Source: Bacteroidota bacterium (GTDB lineage: Bacteria; Bacteroidota; Bacteroidia; Cytophagales; Cyclobacteriaceae). From it: a DNA stretch of 64,000 nucleotides. Position numbers and translations under genes: made by a program. Location of the stretch: positions 496,001 through 560,000 of the forward strand of contig JAFDZA010000014.1 in NCBI GenBank assembly GCA_018267135.1, written 5' to 3'. Below are positions 26,106-34,806 of this stretch, piece by piece. Under the pieces are notes generated by a model. The model made no database searches, was not told the DNA's origin, and worked only from the letters and a program-made list of their open reading frames with translations. Within the stretch, counting starts at the first letter, position 1; each line of letters starts with the position of its first letter.

Positions 26106-28184
26106 TTATTGGATAAATGCTTCTTTAATCCCGGGAGTAATAATTTTTGACTGCGAAGTTATTTGTGATAACATCCTCTGAACATAAAAATCAGAATTGC
26201 TCCCGTCAAAAAGAATTTGTTTGGCCGGTAATCCATTTAATTCTTTTTTAGATAGTGTTTGATGGCTGACTACCAACATATCCATATTTGTGCCTGTTGA
26301 AAAAGAATGATCACGCGAAATAATTCTTGCCAGCCACCTGTTACCCCATCTCAGATAATAAACGCCCTTTACCATTTTCTGAAAAGGAATATCTGTCTGA
26401 ACGCTCGCGATGCCATGTATAAGCCGATTGGGTTGAATATGAAACCGAATCTGATTGGGATCAGCAACAAGAGCCGAATCGGCAATAAAATAAGAATGCC
26501 CTCGGTCAATAAATTCCATTGCCTGATGGCCTTTTATAGCGTAACTAATCCATTGCTTTTGATTTACCTCTTTACTAAAATGTAGCCATGTTGTAATTGA
26601 AAAGGCAACGGATACTAAAAAAGAAATGTAAAGCCATTGTATCTTTCTAAACCGCACAAGTAATACCAGTGCAATCAATATTGCAAAGAGCAACCAACAT
26701 TGAAAAATCGAAATATGAATATTATTAATCAGGCTAAACGGCAGGGATTCAGTCGCAAAAACGATCCCATTTAAAATTCTAACCAGCCCCCCTATTGCCC
26801 AACCCATAACGATGGCCACGGGGGTAATAAAGCTGATGGCCAACATAGCCATACCGGCCAACAACACCAGGGTAGAAAGCGGAATAACAAAAAGATTGCT
26901 TACCAAAAAATAAGTTGGGAACTGATGAAAGTACAACAAGCTCAATACAAACGTGGCCAGCTGAGCAGCTATCGAAATGCACGTCATCTGCCATATCCAG
27001 TCTCCGATGCGGTTTTTAATTTCCCACAAATAATAGATCGGCTGTTGTAAATAAACAATACCGAATACGGCCAAATACGAAAGTTGGAATCCTACTGACA
27101 TAATCAAGTAAGGATTGTATAACAACAAAACAAAGGCAGACGTTGCCAGTGTATTATAGATATTGGTGCGAATACCGAATGGTCTTGCCAGGGCTACAAA
27201 TGAAAACATAGCTACCGCCCGTAGTACCGATGGCGACAGGCCGGTAATAAATGCAAATGCCCAAAGCAACACTAAACTTACAAAGGCTACCATCCATTTG
27301 CTGCCGCGAAATTTTTCTGCCGGTTTAAATAAAAAAAGAATGATGGCATAGATAATGCCTACATGCATACCCGATACAGCCAAAACATGCAATGCACCAC
27401 TGGCCGCATACGCACTAATAGTATCATCATCAATAGCATCGGTTACACCCAATATCAAAGCAGACGCCACGGCTTGTTCATTTTTTCCGGGGATATATTC
27501 TGCCAGTTTTTGAAGCGACCATTTTCTGGCTTCGTTAGCATAATAGATCATGCCCTTGGGTTCCCGCATGGGCAAGCGCACAAAATCGGTAGACTTAATA
27601 AACAACTGATGTGTGATGTTCTTAAAACTTAAAAAACGTTTAAAGTCAAACTCTCCGGGGTTGGCCGGTGGGCTTATAGGTTGAGGGTTGCCATTTAAAA
27701 TAATTCGGTCGCCATAGCGCAGGTTTAGTTCGGGCACGTTGTTCTTAGCTACATATAAGAGCATCTTGCCCGTAGTGGGCTGCCAGTGGTCATCTGTCAT
27801 GCTGTCGTCTCTCGTTTTAACCCGAATCAGTTCGGCTTCTATTTTCCACGATTTGTCTTTTTCTTGCGGCATACTTCTTACAACCGCTTCGAAGATTCTA
27901 ATCTGGCCGGTAATCTTAGATAGATGATCGGCATGGCGTGTCGCCATTTGGCCTTGCAGCCGGGCATAGCCAAGAAAAAAAATTGCGGCTAATCCGATCA
28001 TACCAGCCCAAAATGAAAACAACCCGCTCTTCCTTCCGGTTATTACAAAAAAAATGAAAGCCAATAACGTGGCTGATAAGAATATTGCTTTTCCGGAAAA
28101 TAAATCGGGCTGATAAATGGCTAATAGAATACCCCCGATAAAAAATACCGTGATACGGATCATCGGGTATGGGAGCCATTTCAT
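26106..28184 (-). CDS. comEC: ComEC/Rec2-type DNA uptake channel protein
   Basis: 692 residues. ComEC forms the inner-membrane channel for single-stranded DNA during transformation. The N-terminus has hydrophobic helices, then a soluble DUF4131-type OB domain (~100-190, VRSMPQEKDKSWKIEAELIRVKT). The Competence domain follows (~230-500) with VASALILGVTDAIDD, GALHVLAVSGMHVG and GLSPSVLRAVAMFSFV. The C-terminal soluble part (~530-692) has no HxHxDH metal motif, so the metallo-beta-lactamase nuclease domain of Bacillus ComEC is absent or degenerate. That is common in this phylum. It is followed after 5 bases by the enoyl-CoA hydratase gene. Confidence 0.92.
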   Translation of the reverse strand: MKWLPYPMIRITVFFIGGILLAIYQPDLFSGKAIFLSATLLAFIFFVITGRKSGLFSFWAGMIGLAAIFFLGYARLQGQMATRHADHLSKITGQIRIFEAVVRSMPQEKDKSWKIEAELIRVKTRDDSMTDDHWQPTTGKMLLYVAKNNVPELNLRYGDRIILNGNPQPISPPANPGEFDFKRFLSFKNITHQLFIKSTDFVRLPMREPKGMIYYANEARKWSLQKLAEYIPGKNEQAVASALILGVTDAIDDDTISAYAASGALHVLAVSGMHVGIIYAIILFLFKPAEKFRGSKWMVAFVSLVLLWAFAFITGLSPSVLRAVAMFSFVALARPFGIRTNIYNTLATSAFVLLLYNPYLIMSVGFQLSYLAVFGIVYLQQPIYYLWEIKNRIGDWIWQMTCISIAAQLATFVLSLLYFHQFPTYFLVSNLFVIPLSTLVLLAGMAMLAISFITPVAIVMGWAIGGLVRILNGIVFATESLPFSLINNIHISIFQCWLLFAILIALVLLVRFRKIQWLYISFLVSVAFSITTWLHFSKEVNQKQWISYAIKGHQAMEFIDRGHSYFIADSALVADPNQIRFHIQPNRLIHGIASVQTDIPFQKMVKGVYYLRWGNRWLARIISRDHSFSTGTNMDMLVVSHQTLSKKELNGLPAKQILFDGSNSDFYVQRMLSQITSQSKIITPGIKEAFIQ

Positions 28185-28252
28185 TGCCGTAAAGTGATCA
28201 TTTAATCATATAACTAAGCACAGAATTTTAAGAAGCTTTGCTAATTAATTAG

Positions 28253-28546
28253 TTATGAGGGAGTGCCTTCCACCAAAATCATTTTTGTGGCAGCGCTCTG
28301 TTGTCGCAATGATTTAGCCGGGGCGTATTCTTCTGAAGCCCACCACGCTTTGGCCAGTTCTTTACTGGGAAACTCAAGAATAACAAACCGCTTCGGGTCC
28401 CACTCGCCTTCCAGTATTTCCGTTTTCGCTCCGCGAACAACAAACTTACCCTGATATTTTTGTAATGTGCCGGGGGTTAATTTTTTATATTCCTCATAGC
28501 GAACGGGGTCTGCAATTTCAATTTGAACTACAATGTATGCCCTCAT
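28253..28546 (-). CDS. DUF1330 family protein
   Basis: 97 residues, a ferredoxin-like dimeric alpha/beta-barrel. AYIVVQIEIADPVRYEEYKKL starts the domain; GKFVVRGAKTEILEGEWDPKRFVILEFPS and AKAWWASEEYAPAKSLRQQSA complete it. This is the usual DUF1330 length and pattern. No reaction has been fixed for the family. It lies 24 bases downstream of phoH and 68 upstream of comEC on the same strand. Confidence 0.92.
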   Translation of the reverse strand: MRAYIVVQIEIADPVRYEEYKKLTPGTLQKYQGKFVVRGAKTEILEGEWDPKRFVILEFPSKELAKAWWASEEYAPAKSLRQQSAATKMILVEGTPS

Positions 28547-28570
28547 AAAGTATCGTTAGTTAAGTTTAAT

Positions 28571-29521
28571 TTATCGTATTGGTTCTGATCGGCCATACGC
28601 TTCGATAATATCTTTTACCAGTCTGTGGCGTACCACATCGCGTTCGTTCAGTTCCACAAACCCGATCCCTTTTGTTTGGCCGAGAATTCGTACCGCTTCT
28701 TTCAATCCCGATTTTTGATTAACCGGTAAATCAATCTGAGAGGTATCTCCGGTTACAATCATTTTAGAGTCGGGCCCCATACGGGTAAGAAACATTTTCA
28801 TCTGCATAGGCGTAGTGTTCTGTGCTTCGTCTAACAGAATAAAAGCGTTGTTCAACGTTCGTCCGCGCATATAGGCCAGCGGGGCAATCTCTATCACTTC
28901 GCGCTCCATGTAATACTTTAGTTTTTCAAAAGCCAACATATCGTTCAGGGCATCGTATATGGGGCGCAAATACGGATCAATTTTCTCTTTAAGATCACCG
29001 GGCAAAAAACCGAGATTCTCCCCTGCTTCCACGGCTGGCCGGGTAATAATAATTTTTTTAACAACTTTATTTTTCAGAGCCCGAACTGCTAATGCCACCG
29101 ACACAAATGTTTTACCGGTGCCGGCCGGCCCCAGTGCAAACACCAAATCATTTTCACGCACTGCACTAACCAATTTTTGCTGGTTTACTGTTTTCGCTTT
29201 AATCGGAGAGCCTTTCGTTCCATAAATAATGATTCCATCCGATGAATCTTCCGGTATAAAATCATGCCGCTCTTGTTGCACATAGCCGCGTACATTTTCT
29301 TCGGTAATTTTTCCAAACTGATGAAAATGATCTATCAAAGAATGAAGGATATCGGTAATTTGCAGGATGTCCGGGGTCTCTCCTTTTACCAGAATTTCAT
29401 TTCCTCTCGAAACAATACGGCTGCGGGGAAAAGCGGATGCCAGTTCATTAATGTTCTTGTTCTCGATACCAAGAAAATCGGCTAACGGAACATTTTCGAG
29501 GGTAATGGTTTTTTCGATCAA
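28571..29521 (-). CDS. phoH: PhoH family ATPase
   Basis: 316 residues if started at the TTG at 29519-29521 (giving LIEKTITLENV, the usual family start). A GTG at 29584 is possible but would overlap the divergent gene. An N-terminal KH-like segment precedes the PhoH ATPase: Walker A ALGPAGTGKTFVSV, then ITRPAVEAGENLGFLPGDLKEK, Walker B FILLDEAQNTTPMQMKMFLTR and MIVTGDTSQIDLP. PhoH proteins are predicted RNA-associated ATPases; in many bacteria they sit beside ybeY, which is not the case here. It heads the minus-strand run down to the Lys-rich lipoprotein. Confidence 0.92.
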   Translation of the reverse strand: MIEKTITLENVPLADFLGIENKNINELASAFPRSRIVSRGNEILVKGETPDILQITDILHSLIDHFHQFGKITEENVRGYVQQERHDFIPEDSSDGIIIYGTKGSPIKAKTVNQQKLVSAVRENDLVFALGPAGTGKTFVSVALAVRALKNKVVKKIIITRPAVEAGENLGFLPGDLKEKIDPYLRPIYDALNDMLAFEKLKYYMEREVIEIAPLAYMRGRTLNNAFILLDEAQNTTPMQMKMFLTRMGPDSKMIVTGDTSQIDLPVNQKSGLKEAVRILGQTKGIGFVELNERDVVRHRLVKDIIEAYGRSEPIR

Positions 29522-29536
29522 GTGAATGAAATGCGT

Positions 29537-29544
29537 TAATTTTG
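29537..29544 (+). promoter_or_regulatory. Candidate -7 promoter box of the SAM hydrolase family gene
   Basis: TAATTTTG matches the Bacteroidota -7 consensus TAnnTTTG and lies 33 bases before the ATG at 29578. The -33 region falls inside the 5' end of the divergent phoH. No convincing TTG element is seen. Confidence 0.35.
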
Positions 29545-29577
29545 AGGAAACAAATTTAACAAAAGTTCTGGGCAACA

Positions 29578-30348
29578 ATGGCACTGGTTACACTTCTTAC
29601 CGACAATGGGGAAACCGATCATTACGTTGCCTCCATCAAAGCCAGGATTTTAACCATCAACCCGGGAATTAACCTGGTTGACATTAGCCACCAAATCAAT
29701 GCTTGCGACATAGGGCATGGGGCCTTTGTTTTAAAAAGTGTGTTTCGCGATTTTCCGAAAGGCACCGTGCACCTGGTGGGTGTTAACGCCGCCGGACAGG
29801 CTGATACCTTATCCATTGCCCTGCATCTGGAAGATCATTTTTTTGTAGGAGCCGATAATGGTTTGTTCGGGCTCATCAGCGATAAACCTCATCAAAACCT
29901 GATTAATATTAATTCTCTAAACCCGGTTATTACCACTTTTCCCGAAAAGGATATTTTTGCTCCAGCGGCCGCCAAGTTGGCCAGTGGCGTGGCTATTTCT
30001 TCCTTGGGCAAGCCCTTGGATTCATTTAAGAAAATGATTAGCCGTTCCGTAAAAGCTACTAAAAAAATAATCAACGGCAACGTAGTGCGGATAGATAACT
30101 ATGGCAACCTGATCACCAACATTACAAAAACAGATTTTGATTTTCTCAGTAAAGACAAAACATATACCATCCAATTTTCGGGAGAAAAATTCAGGCGCGT
30201 TCATACCAATTATTTCCAGGCCGAACAAGGCGACTGTTTTTTGATTTTTAACAATTTAGGAGTTTTAGAAATTGGTATTTATAAAGGACGAGCCAACGAA
30301 CTGCTTGGCATGGAATACGACAGTTCTGTATTAATTACGTTTGACTAA
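29578..30348 (+). CDS. SAM hydroxide/halide adenosyltransferase family protein (DUF62)
   Basis: 256 residues. It follows the DUF62/fluorinase-like family: VTLLTDNGETDHYVASIKARI at the N-terminus, INLVDISHQINACDI, AFVLKSVFRDFPKGTVHLVGV, FFVGADNGLFGLI, and a C-terminal beta domain with RIDNYGNLITNI. Most bacterial members hydrolyse S-adenosylmethionine to adenosine and methionine; chlorinases and fluorinases are rare relatives. The family TDFG is TDNG here and the usual DPGVG is NAAGQA, as in other Bacteroidota members as far as I recall. Hydrolase activity is the best guess. It is divergent from phoH and followed by the small monooxygenase-like gene after 33 bases. Confidence 0.88.
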   Translation: MALVTLLTDNGETDHYVASIKARILTINPGINLVDISHQINACDIGHGAFVLKSVFRDFPKGTVHLVGVNAAGQADTLSIALHLEDHFFVGADNGLFGLISDKPHQNLININSLNPVITTFPEKDIFAPAAAKLASGVAISSLGKPLDSFKKMISRSVKATKKIINGNVVRIDNYGNLITNITKTDFDFLSKDKTYTIQFSGEKFRRVHTNYFQAEQGDCFLIFNNLGVLEIGIYKGRANELLGMEYDSSVLITFD

Positions 30349-30381
30349 TAAAAAACTTTATCGTAAACACTCCAATTACGT

Positions 30382-30678
30382 ATGATTATCCGCATTGTTC
30401 GTATGCACTTTTCAGAATCAGGTATAGATGAATTTCTTTCCGTATTTAATCAACACCAAGCAGCCATACGAAATTTTCCGGGTTGCTCTTATCTGCAGTT
30501 ACTAACGGATGCTTCTGACCGGTCCGTGTTTTTTACGTTAAGTCATTGGGATAGTGAAGTAAGCCTGGAAAACTATCGAAAGTCGGAATTGTTTAACCAA
30601 GTATGGGGCCGGGTAAAAACACTTTTTGCTGAACGAAGCCAGGCTCACTCGTTGGTTCCCTATTTGGAGATACTTTAA
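30382..30678 (+). CDS. ABM-like small protein
   Basis: 98 residues of a ferredoxin-like fold resembling antibiotic-biosynthesis monooxygenase (ABM) proteins: MIIRIVRMHFSESGIDEFLSVF, then FPGCSYLQLLTDASD, VFFTLSHWDSEVSLENYRKSELF and a C-terminal helix. Some family members oxidise small molecules without cofactor or degrade heme, but many have no known role. It probably shares a transcript with the DUF62 gene. Its TAA overlaps the TAA of the convergent PagL-like gene in a shared TTAA (30675-30678). Confidence 0.8.
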   Translation: MIIRIVRMHFSESGIDEFLSVFNQHQAAIRNFPGCSYLQLLTDASDRSVFFTLSHWDSEVSLENYRKSELFNQVWGRVKTLFAERSQAHSLVPYLEIL

Positions 30679-31760
30679 CGACTGAGTTTTACAATATGCC
30701 CTACCGAAAATGCAAAGTAATCTGAATGGTCTCCATGTGCCTTCAATGAAAAGCCGGCATACCAATATTTTTGTATTTCGTATTCTAACCAGTAGCGCTG
30801 ATAGGTGGCTTGCGGATTTCCCGTGTTGGGGGTAACGTACCAAGCCAGTTGTTGTCCAAAAAGTAATTTTCCGAGAAACAGATAATGTTGCAAACTCACG
30901 CTGCCAATGCCGGTTTGCAAAGATTGATTATACCGCTGTTGATAGATCTGATTAACACCATCGTAATAATACTCACCACCGATACCTAACCCGGTAAGCC
31001 GACCTACCCGCTTTATCAAGCCTATATTAATACCGGCCACTATACTGCTTTCTTCCCGATATACCGGTGTAGCCTGTACCTTATGGCGGTTTCCAAAGCT
31101 ATGTAGCATCAGGCCCAGCATGGTATCTCGGTATTTTGTTTTAGGTCTTTTAAAAATGGAAGGGTTTGTTAAAAGATAATTTAATGAAAGTGTAGGGGCT
31201 ATAAAATTCATCCCTTCATTCGGATCTTTTCTTCCTCCATTAGATAGGTGGTTGAACTGCACACCTCCGGCTACCCAAAAATATTCGCTTAGCCGGTACG
31301 ATACATTCATGCTCAAGGCTAAAAGAAAACTCAATTTCGTACTAAAGAAAATAGCTGCGGGGTTGGTCAGACTATCATATACTTTATTAAGAAAAACCAA
31401 ACCGGTACTACCCCGAATAGAAAAACGAAAACGGCCTGTGTAAATTAGATAAGGCTCTGTAAAAGCCGACACGGTAACTGCCTGACCAAGCTGCTGAGAA
31501 TTGGCGAAATTGATATAGCCTGCAGACAGCCCATTTCGTATGTGGCAATTACAGTATTTCCATGCCTTCGATGTATTGCGGGAGATTCCCCAATCTAATT
31601 GCAGAAACCAGGGGTGATCGCGTGTAAACACCTGAAGCGAAGAGCGCTCAGTCCAGATAGTGGCCTGTTGGGCAGTAAAAGAAAAATCGTGAATAACAGA
31701 ATCTGCCTGGGCATACAACCCATGTTGAACAAACATAAAAATAATCAAGACCCGCTTCAC
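30675..31760 (-). CDS. PagL-like acyloxyacyl hydrolase (lipid A deacylase)
   Basis: 361 residues with a signal peptide (MKRVLIIFMFVQHGLYAQ). The key element is VQFNHLSNGGRKDPNEGMNF, which matches the active-site region of PagL-type lipid A 3-O-deacylases, where the His and Ser act in catalysis. The rest alternates amphipathic strands of a beta-barrel (FRFSIRGSTGLVFL, LSFLLALSMNVSYRL, YWLEYEIQKYWYAGFSLKAH). Classical PagL is about 170 residues, so this is the longer version seen in Bacteroidota. It probably acts in the outer membrane to trim lipid A. It stands alone on its strand. Confidence 0.82.
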   Translation of the reverse strand: MKRVLIIFMFVQHGLYAQADSVIHDFSFTAQQATIWTERSSLQVFTRDHPWFLQLDWGISRNTSKAWKYCNCHIRNGLSAGYINFANSQQLGQAVTVSAFTEPYLIYTGRFRFSIRGSTGLVFLNKVYDSLTNPAAIFFSTKLSFLLALSMNVSYRLSEYFWVAGGVQFNHLSNGGRKDPNEGMNFIAPTLSLNYLLTNPSIFKRPKTKYRDTMLGLMLHSFGNRHKVQATPVYREESSIVAGINIGLIKRVGRLTGLGIGGEYYYDGVNQIYQQRYNQSLQTGIGSVSLQHYLFLGKLLFGQQLAWYVTPNTGNPQATYQRYWLEYEIQKYWYAGFSLKAHGDHSDYFAFSVGHIVKLSR

Positions 31761-31954
31761 CTAAGCAATTTACGTGAGATTGGTGAAAAGAAATCCTTTA
31801 AATTATCAGGAGCAGGTTAGGAATAAGAAAAGATTTTTTAGGCAAAAGAAAAGCACTATACCCCATTGTAAATAATAATGCTGATAAGGTTTTTAGGTTT
31901 CTTCCTCTGAATGGCAGTTCTACAACTCCAATCAATACTACAACTCACGAAACT

Positions 31955-34018
31955 CTAATTGCTAAGCACCTTAAACTCAACCCTTCGGTTCAGTTCCCGG
32001 CCTTCTTTCTCATCGTCATTGCTGGCCAGCGGCTTATCTTCACCATAGCCCACTGCCTTTACCCGGCGGGTATCAATACCTTTGTTTACCAAAAAAGTCT
32101 TTACCGCATTAGCCCGGAGTTGCGAGAGATTTTTATTGAATTGCTTTGTACCTACAAAATCGGTGTGCCCGGCAATTTCTACTTGCAGGTTTTGATTTTG
32201 TCGCATCATGGCTTCCAGCTTGTTCAGTTCGCCATAGCTTTCGGTTTTAAAAGAGGCTTTGGCAAAATCGAAATAGATGTTGCGTAAAATAGACACCGTG
32301 CCCACTACCAGTTTTCTCATGGCAATGGTTTTATTAATTGTCTGAGGCTCGGTAGAAGCGCCTCCTATTTTTTCGGAGAGTGTAATAAACACATATCCTT
32401 CCTTTTCAACTGAAATTTTATAGTCTTTGGGAGAGACAGATGTAATGTTAAACTCTACCGAACCATTGCCTGTTTCCTTCGCTCCCACTATTACTTTGTC
32501 TTTAGTTCCCTGCATACGCACTTTGGCATCCAGCGGGGCTTGGGTGTCGGCATCCGTTACCGTAACTACATACTTCAGCGGTTGAAGCTGAGGGGTTTCT
32601 TTTACCGACTCTTTCTTAGGCTCTTCTTTTTTGGGTTCTTCGGGTTTCGGCTCTTCTTTTACCGGCTCGGTTGCTGCCACTTCCGGTGTCTTCTTGGGTT
32701 CTTCTAAAGGGGTGATAATATAAATATCAGTATAGCCCAATCCGTCATCGCGAACGGTAGAGTAATACCAGTGTTTACCGTTTTTGGATACAATGAAATA
32801 AATGTCATCATCGGGGGAGTTGATGGGGTAGCCAATGTTTTCGGGCTCACTCCACTCCAGCTTGTCGGCATTAAGCAATTCCGTTTTAAAAATATCATAG
32901 CCGCCCATTCCTTTTCTTCCTTTTGAACTGAAGTAAAGTGTTTTGGTGTCGGTAGTAATAAATGGGCCGTCTTCATCGTATTCTGTGTTAATCATGGTGC
33001 CGGCATTTTTTACCCGGCTCCATTGTTTGTTATCGCCTTTGGTGGCAATGTAAATATCAGATCCTCCAAAGCCACCGGGTCTTTCGCTGGCAAAGTATAA
33101 TGTGTTCCCATCGGGGGTAACTGAAACCGATGACTCGCGATACGATGAATTGATTATTCCCGGAAGAGGCTTGGGCTCACTCCATTTTCCATCGGGCCCC
33201 TTTGTGCTTTCGTAAATATCACCGTTGCCCTCATCGCGGTAAATAAAAAGTGTTTTTCCATCTGGCGATAAGGTTAAATTAGAATCGCTGTATTTGGTAT
33301 TGATGGGCGGGCCTATGTTTTTCGCTTTCTGCCAGGAGTCGCCCGATTTATTGGCTACAAAAACATCTTCGTAGGGTTTGTTATCATTTGCCACGTTTTC
33401 AAATGTGTTGCCATCTCTCCGCCGGGTAGTGAAAATAATTTCGTTTTCATCGGGGCTGAGTACCGGTGCATAGTCTTCAAATTCAGAATTGATCTCGCGC
33501 CCAATGTTTGTAATGGAATACGGTTTGGGGCTGGCTACAAACTCCTTTCCGTTGGCACACTCGGTCAGCCTGCGATCCACTTCTTTCATTTCAATTTTGT
33601 CTTTGCCTGCATAGCCCGGTTTTTTATTCAGCCGATCTTTGTAACGGGAATAGTAGTCTATGGCATTATCAAATTTTAAACCGTATTGATAGGCGTTGGC
33701 AATCCAGTATTCCAAATCAAAACGATAGTTGGGGTTTTGGCGGTAAATGCGCATGAAAAATTTTACGGCCAAATCTTTATTAATTGTTACCAAGTAGGTA
33801 TGCCCGGCCTCGAAATTTGCTTTAATGTTAGTGGTGTCATAGTTGGCCGCCATCACAATCAACTCGCGGGCATCATCAATCGCCTTTGTTTCTGCCATGG
33901 TCAGTTCAAACTGCTCCATGTATAATCGCGATTGTTCTTTATTTTGCTCCTGTGCAAAACTGTTGTAGGCCGTGAAAAGGAGGGAAAAAAATAAGAGTCC
34001 CCTGGCGTGAGTGCTCAT
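31955..34018 (-). CDS. Second PorE-like TPR-PD40-CRD-OmpA protein
   Basis: 687 residues from the ATG at 34016-34018, which gives a clean signal peptide (MSTHARGLLFFSLLFTAYNSFAQ); the frame stays open to 34093 but that adds a non-secretory extension. TPRs (~25-165) precede a PD40 propeller (~175-440; FEDYAPVLSPDENEIIFTTRR, TPDGNTLYFASERPGGFGG, DEDGPFITTDTKTLYFSSKG). A Glu/Pro/Lys-rich linker (~450-490) and a regulatory-like beta domain (~495-570) follow. The C-terminal OmpA domain contains QVEIAGHTDFVG and NKNLSQLRANAVKTFL. It probably bridges the outer membrane or secretion machinery to peptidoglycan. It resembles the gene at 17370 in order of domains but not in close sequence. Confidence 0.85.
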   Translation of the reverse strand: MSTHARGLLFFSLLFTAYNSFAQEQNKEQSRLYMEQFELTMAETKAIDDARELIVMAANYDTTNIKANFEAGHTYLVTINKDLAVKFFMRIYRQNPNYRFDLEYWIANAYQYGLKFDNAIDYYSRYKDRLNKKPGYAGKDKIEMKEVDRRLTECANGKEFVASPKPYSITNIGREINSEFEDYAPVLSPDENEIIFTTRRRDGNTFENVANDNKPYEDVFVANKSGDSWQKAKNIGPPINTKYSDSNLTLSPDGKTLFIYRDEGNGDIYESTKGPDGKWSEPKPLPGIINSSYRESSVSVTPDGNTLYFASERPGGFGGSDIYIATKGDNKQWSRVKNAGTMINTEYDEDGPFITTDTKTLYFSSKGRKGMGGYDIFKTELLNADKLEWSEPENIGYPINSPDDDIYFIVSKNGKHWYYSTVRDDGLGYTDIYIITPLEEPKKTPEVAATEPVKEEPKPEEPKKEEPKKESVKETPQLQPLKYVVTVTDADTQAPLDAKVRMQGTKDKVIVGAKETGNGSVEFNITSVSPKDYKISVEKEGYVFITLSEKIGGASTEPQTINKTIAMRKLVVGTVSILRNIYFDFAKASFKTESYGELNKLEAMMRQNQNLQVEIAGHTDFVGTKQFNKNLSQLRANAVKTFLVNKGIDTRRVKAVGYGEDKPLASNDDEKEGRELNRRVEFKVLSN

Positions 34019-34159
34019 AAAAAAATGGTTTGTCCGTTTACGCTGTGCGAAATAAAGGCAAGTTAAAGAAAAAACATTAAAAGAACGATGCACTATTTAT
34101 AAACATAAAGTACCCAATTCTTACATCTTTAGTATTTTGCCGTTCAATTAATACTTTAA

Positions 34160-34753
34160 ATGGATATCCGCTCGTCAGAATTTGTAACCAGTTCGACCCA
34201 TTGGGAGCAATGCCCGGAAACACATAAGCCGGAATTTGCCTTTATCGGCCGCTCTAACGTAGGTAAATCTTCGCTTATCAACATGTTAGCCAGTCGGAAA
34301 AACTTGGCAAAGACCTCCTCTACACCCGGAAAAACCCAAACCATCAATCATTTTCTGTTCAACAAACAATGGTATGTGGCAGACCTGCCGGGTTATGGAT
34401 ATGCCTCGGTAAGTAAAACATCTCGGTATGAATGGGGAAAAATGATTGAGCAATACTTAATTAATCGTACCAACCTCTACTGCACGTTTGTACTCATCGA
34501 TGCACGCCTACCTCCTCAGCCTATTGATCTGGACTTTATAACATGGTTGGGAAACCAACAACTGCCATTGGCCATTGTCTTAACCAAAACCGATAAACTA
34601 AAACAAACCGACTTAGCAAAATCCATTGCACACATAGAAGCCCAACTATTGCAAAGTTGGGCAGAACTGCCTCCTCTATTTATCACTTCTTCCGTTAAGA
34701 AAACCGGTCAGAAAGAAATTCTCCATTTTATTACTCATGCTATGGGTAAGTAA
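34160..34753 (+). CDS. engB: Ribosome biogenesis GTPase EngB/YsxC
   Basis: 197 residues. The TRAFAC GTPase has G1 GRSNVGKSS, the STPGKTQTINHF switch region, G3 DLPGYGYA, G4 LTKTDKL and a G5-like ITSSVKKTG. EngB acts in assembly of the large ribosomal subunit. The length is normal and no extra domain is present. It is divergent from the PorE-like gene, with 141 bases between the starts, and the DMT transporter follows on the same strand after 53 bases. Confidence 0.97.
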   Translation: MDIRSSEFVTSSTHWEQCPETHKPEFAFIGRSNVGKSSLINMLASRKNLAKTSSTPGKTQTINHFLFNKQWYVADLPGYGYASVSKTSRYEWGKMIEQYLINRTNLYCTFVLIDARLPPQPIDLDFITWLGNQQLPLAIVLTKTDKLKQTDLAKSIAHIEAQLLQSWAELPPLFITSSVKKTGQKEILHFITHAMGK

Positions 34754-34806
34754 CATGAAATGATTGCTCGCTTTGCCAGAATGATTAAACTCTATTTTTT
34801 GCAGAA

